The notes beneath the pieces are model-generated. The model had not been told where the DNA came from. It saw only the letters and a program-made list of their open reading frames with translations, and did not search any database. From Myxococcales bacterium (lineage in GTDB: Bacteria; Myxococcota_C; UBA6777), in assembly GCA_027005175.1 (NCBI GenBank), contig JALTMC010000288.1, forward strand, positions 990 through 9,175: 8,186 bases of DNA, given 5' to 3'. Positions 5,470-8,186 of this stretch are shown here, in pieces. Positions within the stretch are counted from its first letter, which is position 1; every line of letters begins with the position of its first letter. The position numbers and the translations under genes are program-made.

Positions 5470-7584
5470 TTAAGGCCGAAATGACAGCGATGAAACGGGG
5501 CCACTGTGTTTGTTCCAGGTGCTGCTGACTTTGCCAGTGCTGAGATCCCATGTCAAAATAACGTTGTTATAATGCCCACTCACAAGCTCATCTTTTGTCG
5601 GGTGGAAAGCCAAAGAGTACACAGCCCCATACTTTGTTTGTTTTAAGATCCTACCCGCTTTGGGTGTGGTGCCAGAGAGGTCAAACAAGGCGGTTGTTCC
5701 ATCGGAGCTACCGATAGCTAGCCAGTTGGTGCGCTTACTGAAGGCCAACGAAGTCACACTCGCAGTCTTGTAAGAGAGGGTTGGACCTACTCCGCCTGTG
5801 AGCTTCCACAACTTCACCACCCCATCGCGACCTCCTGATGCAATCCAGCGACCTTTGGGATCAAAAGCGACAGCAAAAACCCCCAGAGCATGCCCTGTAA
5901 ATGTTTGTGTGAGAGTTGGCTTGCTCTGTGTTTTGAGGTCCCACAAACGAACGGTTGTATCTGCGCTTCCGGTGGCAACCCATCGCCCGGTAGAATCCAT
6001 CGCGAGGCTGTATATCGCAGCAGCATGGGCCGTTTGAAAGCCGATCTCTGTTCCTGTGGCAAGGTCTGCGACACGAAGGGTTTTGTCCTCACTCACAGTG
6101 ACAACAAACTTGCCCTTGGGGTCCACCTGTAGGCCGTAGACAGGCCCTGTATGCTTTGTTGATTTCCATAAACGCTTGCCTGTATCCACATTCCAAGCCA
6201 ACACCAACTTGTCATGGCTAGCTGAAACAAGGGTCTTCCCATCAGGAGAGAAATGAGCGGCATACACAGCATCCGAGTGTCCTTGAAAGGCACGTACCGA
6301 CGTGCCGCTCTTAAGATCCCATAACAAGAGAGGAGAGAGCTTGTCCCAGCTCCCAGAGATCAACTGAGATATCTGACAATCGTCTGTCTTTCCATTGCAA
6401 TCCTCATCGAGATTGTTCCCGCAAATATCCTTCGTTGGGAGGCGTTCCCCCACACAGGTTCCGGACCACTTGCCATCTACAGTACAAGCCTCTACCCCGG
6501 CCTTGCAAGCTCCCACCTTGGCGGTACCTTTTGGACCTGTATAACAAGGTCGAGTATCTCCTTTGGCACATGAGTTCGGGTCGCAATCGTCGAGGATACC
6601 GTTGCAGTCATCATCTTTTTTGTTTCCACAGATCTCACTTCGAGGTAGGACCTCACCAACACAGATGCCCCACTTCCCTGTGGGCGCACACACTTGTTGC
6701 CCCCCTGTACAAGTTCCAACACGCAAGGTTGAAACGGGACCATTGTAGCAAGATCGTTGCTCTCCTGGATTGCACTTTGTGCTGTTGCATTGGTTGTCAG
6801 GAGTGCCGTCACAATCTTCGTCGATTTGATTGCCACACACTTCTTTCGTTGGCAGCACCGCACCGACACATGTGGTCCACTTTCCCCCTTTACAAACCTG
6901 ACTTCCCGCCTTGCACAAACCTTTGCCAATCGTCGGATCTTGAAGACCTTGACCAAAAGAGTAGCAGCTCCTTTTGCTCCCATTCACGCAGCGAGTACAC
7001 CCATCATTCACAGGATCATCCACAAAGCCATTGCAGTTGTCGTCAACACCGTTGGAACAGTTCCCAAACGCTTCCCCCTCAGGACGCGACAATGTTGTGG
7101 AGAAACAAACAAGTTTTCTCCGAGAACAGGAGCGATACTCTCCTTTGGCACAGGGTCCAAGAGCACCAGGGACAGTGCAGGTTTTGTTTTTTTCAGGAAA
7201 AGACTCATCCACGCGACCATCACAGTCATCGTCGATACCATTGCAGATCTCTAGCCTCTTGCGAGTGATATCGATCTGACAGGTTGACCACTTCCCATTG
7301 AGACAGAGTGCTTTGCCTGTACGACAATTGGAAGGCACTCGAACATTAACTCGAAAGCAGGTTCGGGTTTGCCCAACACTGCAAGTCTTGGTGGAGGGGG
7401 GTTCTGTATTGGAGCGACAGCTTCCTTGAACGCACCTCATGTTGAGAGAGATGCTGATACAATCGCTATGGGTCCGGCAGTCTTGAAAGGAAGGGGGCAC
7501 ACAGACACAGTTCGTCATCCATGGGACTCCAAGCAGTATCACAGCCCATGCCAGTCGATAAATTGTACGCAACAAATGAGACAT
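5470..7584 (-). CDS. Exported protein with five MopE-type Cys/Asp motifs and a seven-bladed WD40 propeller
   Basis: Numbered from the ATG at 7584 (704 residues), the N-terminus has a Sec-type hydrophobic segment (RLAWAVILLGVPWM) followed by Cys26 in a non-canonical lipobox (MTNC); it may be a lipoprotein. A cysteine-rich region follows, with five copies of the putative metal-binding motif of MopE (PF11617 type): CNGIDDDCDGRVDE at 114-127, then about 176-190, 250-264, 319-333 and 388-402. The last three lie exactly 69 residues apart. Residues about 408-704 form WD40 repeats (FSPDGKTLVSASHDK, GSADTTVRLWDLK, FDPKGRWIASGGRD). The chain stops right after SGPVSSLSFRP, and the strands missing from that blade are supplied by SGSWDKLSPLLLWDLKSG at the start of the propeller, so it closes as seven blades. 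AAGGAAG at 7592-7598 fixes this start rather than ATG 7677. Metal binding is inferred from MopE, which binds copper. Its role is probably a surface scaffold; no catalytic motif is seen. Confidence 0.88.
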   Translation of the reverse strand: MSHLLRTIYRLAWAVILLGVPWMTNCVCVPPSFQDCRTHSDCISISLNMRCVQGSCRSNTEPPSTKTCSVGQTRTCFRVNVRVPSNCRTGKALCLNGKWSTCQIDITRKRLEICNGIDDDCDGRVDESFPEKNKTCTVPGALGPCAKGEYRSCSRRKLVCFSTTLSRPEGEAFGNCSNGVDDNCNGFVDDPVNDGCTRCVNGSKRSCYSFGQGLQDPTIGKGLCKAGSQVCKGGKWTTCVGAVLPTKEVCGNQIDEDCDGTPDNQCNSTKCNPGEQRSCYNGPVSTLRVGTCTGGQQVCAPTGKWGICVGEVLPRSEICGNKKDDDCNGILDDCDPNSCAKGDTRPCYTGPKGTAKVGACKAGVEACTVDGKWSGTCVGERLPTKDICGNNLDEDCNGKTDDCQISQLISGSWDKLSPLLLWDLKSGTSVRAFQGHSDAVYAAHFSPDGKTLVSASHDKLVLAWNVDTGKRLWKSTKHTGPVYGLQVDPKGKFVVTVSEDKTLRVADLATGTEIGFQTAHAAAIYSLAMDSTGRWVATGSADTTVRLWDLKTQSKPTLTQTFTGHALGVFAVAFDPKGRWIASGGRDGVVKLWKLTGGVGPTLSYKTASVTSLAFSKRTNWLAIGSSDGTTALFDLSGTTPKAGRILKQTKYGAVYSLAFHPTKDELVSGHYNNVILTWDLSTGKVSSTWNKHSGPVSSLSFRP

Positions 7585-7591
7585 GCTCTTA

Positions 7592-7598
7592 CTTCCTT
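7592..7598 (-). promoter_or_regulatory. Shine-Dalgarno site choosing the start of the MopE/WD40 gene
   Basis: Read on the minus strand, AAGGAAG lies about 8 bases before the ATG at 7582-7584. The longer reading from the ATG at 7675-7677 has no ribosome site, would put a polar segment before the signal sequence, and begins at the predicted transcription start. Confidence 0.7.
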
Positions 7599-7682
7599 CA
7601 GACAGTTCAAAGCAGCACCTGTCAGGAAACAGACGCTTTTCACAAAAAACAACACACCACAAATAAACTTGCAACATGTCGA

Positions 7683-7711
7683 AGGATATGAACTTTGCTA
7701 TTTTTTGTCAA
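7683..7711 (-). promoter_or_regulatory. Sigma70-type promoter of the MopE/WD40 gene
   Basis: Read on the minus strand, a perfect TTGACA (7706-7711) is followed after exactly 17 bp by TATCCT (7683-7688), a 4/6 match to TATAAT. Transcription would start near 7676 and give a leader of about 90 nt to the ATG at 7584. The site lies between the Smr gene and the MopE/WD40 gene, so the latter need not depend on readthrough, and the GH1 gene could be served by the same transcript. Confidence 0.6.
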
Positions 7712-7816
7712 TGTGAGGGAAGCAGCCGCGTTTTGTTGACATCCTCCCCAATCCGCCCTCCTCAAGGTTCTACCGGACCCGCGCTTGAAAAGGAGTTTTA
7801 CCTGACGCTTTGTAAG

Positions 7817-7827
7817 GAGTGTCACTC
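7817..7827. repeat. Perfect 11-bp palindrome just after the Smr gene
   Basis: GAGTGTCACTC is a perfect inverted repeat with one central base, 5 bp past the Smr stop codon. On the minus strand it is followed by CTTACAAAG rather than a T-run, so it is not a classic intrinsic terminator. It could be a protein site or chance. Confidence 0.3.
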
Positions 7828-7832
7828 TCACG

Positions 7833-8186
7833 CTATTTGCGCATCAAGAGATACAATGCGCCAGAGCCACCATCGTGTGGGCAGGCAGAGGAAAATGCGA
7901 GAACTTTTTTGCGTAAGAATCCACGAGTCAGCCAACCCAGCAAGCGACGTTTGAGGACAGGCTCTTTGTTGGGTGAGTTGAGCCCTCGTCCATGAACAAT
8001 AAGCAAGCAGCGATGATGCTTTCGACGCTGTTCCAGGAGAAATCGCTCTAAAGCCGCCCGTGCCTCCGCCACCCGAAGCCCATGCAAGTCCAAGTAGCCC
8101 TGCCAGGAGAGGGCACCGCTTAGCAGCTTCTGATACGTGTGAGGTTCAAGGTACTGGGCAGCACCCTCCACATGCTCCATTTGGAG
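7833..8186 (-). CDS. Smr-domain protein (MutS2-type small MutS-related domain), N-terminus beyond the window
   Basis: The visible 118 codons contain a whole Smr domain: DLHGLRVAEARAALERFL (31-48 from the ATG at 8180), LIVHGRGLNSPNKEPVLK (59-76) with the HGRG turn, and a C-terminal SSACPHDGGSGALYLLMRK in which the GG.GALY.L strand is diagnostic. Smr domains nick or bind DNA or RNA; the stand-alone forms resemble SmrA/SmrB, the latter a ribosome-collision mRNA endonuclease. Codons upstream of the ATG (CTC CAA) stay open to the edge. The segment before the domain (YLEPHTYQKLLSGALSWQGY) matches the usual linker of roughly 180-200-residue stand-alone Smr proteins, so the true start is probably outside. 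The DLHG and HGRG motifs are present, so a nuclease is plausible, but the target is unknown. Confidence 0.9.
   Translation of the reverse strand, partial: LQMEHVEGAAQYLEPHTYQKLLSGALSWQGYLDLHGLRVAEARAALERFLLEQRRKHHRCLLIVHGRGLNSPNKEPVLKRRLLGWLTRGFLRKKVLAFSSACPHDGGSGALYLLMRK

Noticed and set aside
6435-7268. Long plus-strand open frame rich in Cys and His
   Set aside because: It is the antisense shadow of the MopE-motif repeats; the Cys/His richness comes from complementing the conserved Cys/Asp codons.
7736-7758. Plus-strand TTGACA at 7736-7741 as a promoter
   Set aside because: No -10-like sequence follows at 15-19 bp and no plus-strand gene lies downstream.
7676-7954. Plus-strand open frame containing CKECH, a c-type heme-like CxxCH
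   Set aside because: It runs antisense to the Smr gene and its promoter region, has no ribosome site, and no other cytochrome feature supports it.

Overview
The window looks like a chromosomal segment of a Gram-negative, probably uncultivated member of the Myxococcota or another former deltaproteobacterial lineage. The main reason is one exported protein that carries five MopE-type motifs (CNGIDDDCDG and variants) followed by a WD40 propeller, a combination typical of that group. Several predicted lipoproteins and a moderate GC content fit this, but the taxonomic call is inference. No rRNA, tRNA, CRISPR array, transposase or phage gene is visible.

Layout, left to right. (1) Positions 1-107 may hold the C-terminal tail of a plus-strand gene that enters from the left. 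(2) A minus-strand gene (93-1364) encodes an exported TolB/WD40-like beta-propeller with a very basic loop made by a 39-bp tandem repeat. (3) A 99-bp divergent region (1365-1463) carries a good sigma70-type promoter with a perfect 11-bp palindrome between its -35 and -10. It drives larE (1464-2327, GTG start), which overlaps by ATGA a CPBP/glutamic-type intramembrane protease gene (2324-3388). (4) The convergent region 3389-3672 holds a 42-bp tandem repeat array that starts inside the protease stop region. The array is interrupted by about 154 bp of coding-looking sequence with no start codon. (5) Three genes then run on the minus strand: an Smr-domain protein cut by the right edge (7833-8186), a 704-residue MopE-repeat plus seven-bladed WD40 protein (5470-7584, own promoter), and a lipoprotein beta-glycosidase of family GH1 (3673-5352) resembling the Sulfolobus LacS type.

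How they may work together. LarE makes the sulfurated pincer pyridinium precursor of the nickel NPN cofactor; its partners LarB and LarC are not here, so it must act with genes elsewhere. The protease is translationally coupled to larE, but no shared function is evident. The MopE/WD40 protein and the GH1 lipoprotein are probably co-transcribed and both exported, which suggests a surface or periplasmic module in which a scaffold and a sugar-cleaving enzyme sit together; this is inference. No complete new defence or mobile system is evident. The most unusual structures are the interrupted 42-bp array, the lipid-anchored archaeal-type GH1, the protease with a large beta-rich inserted domain, and the repeat-built cationic loop.
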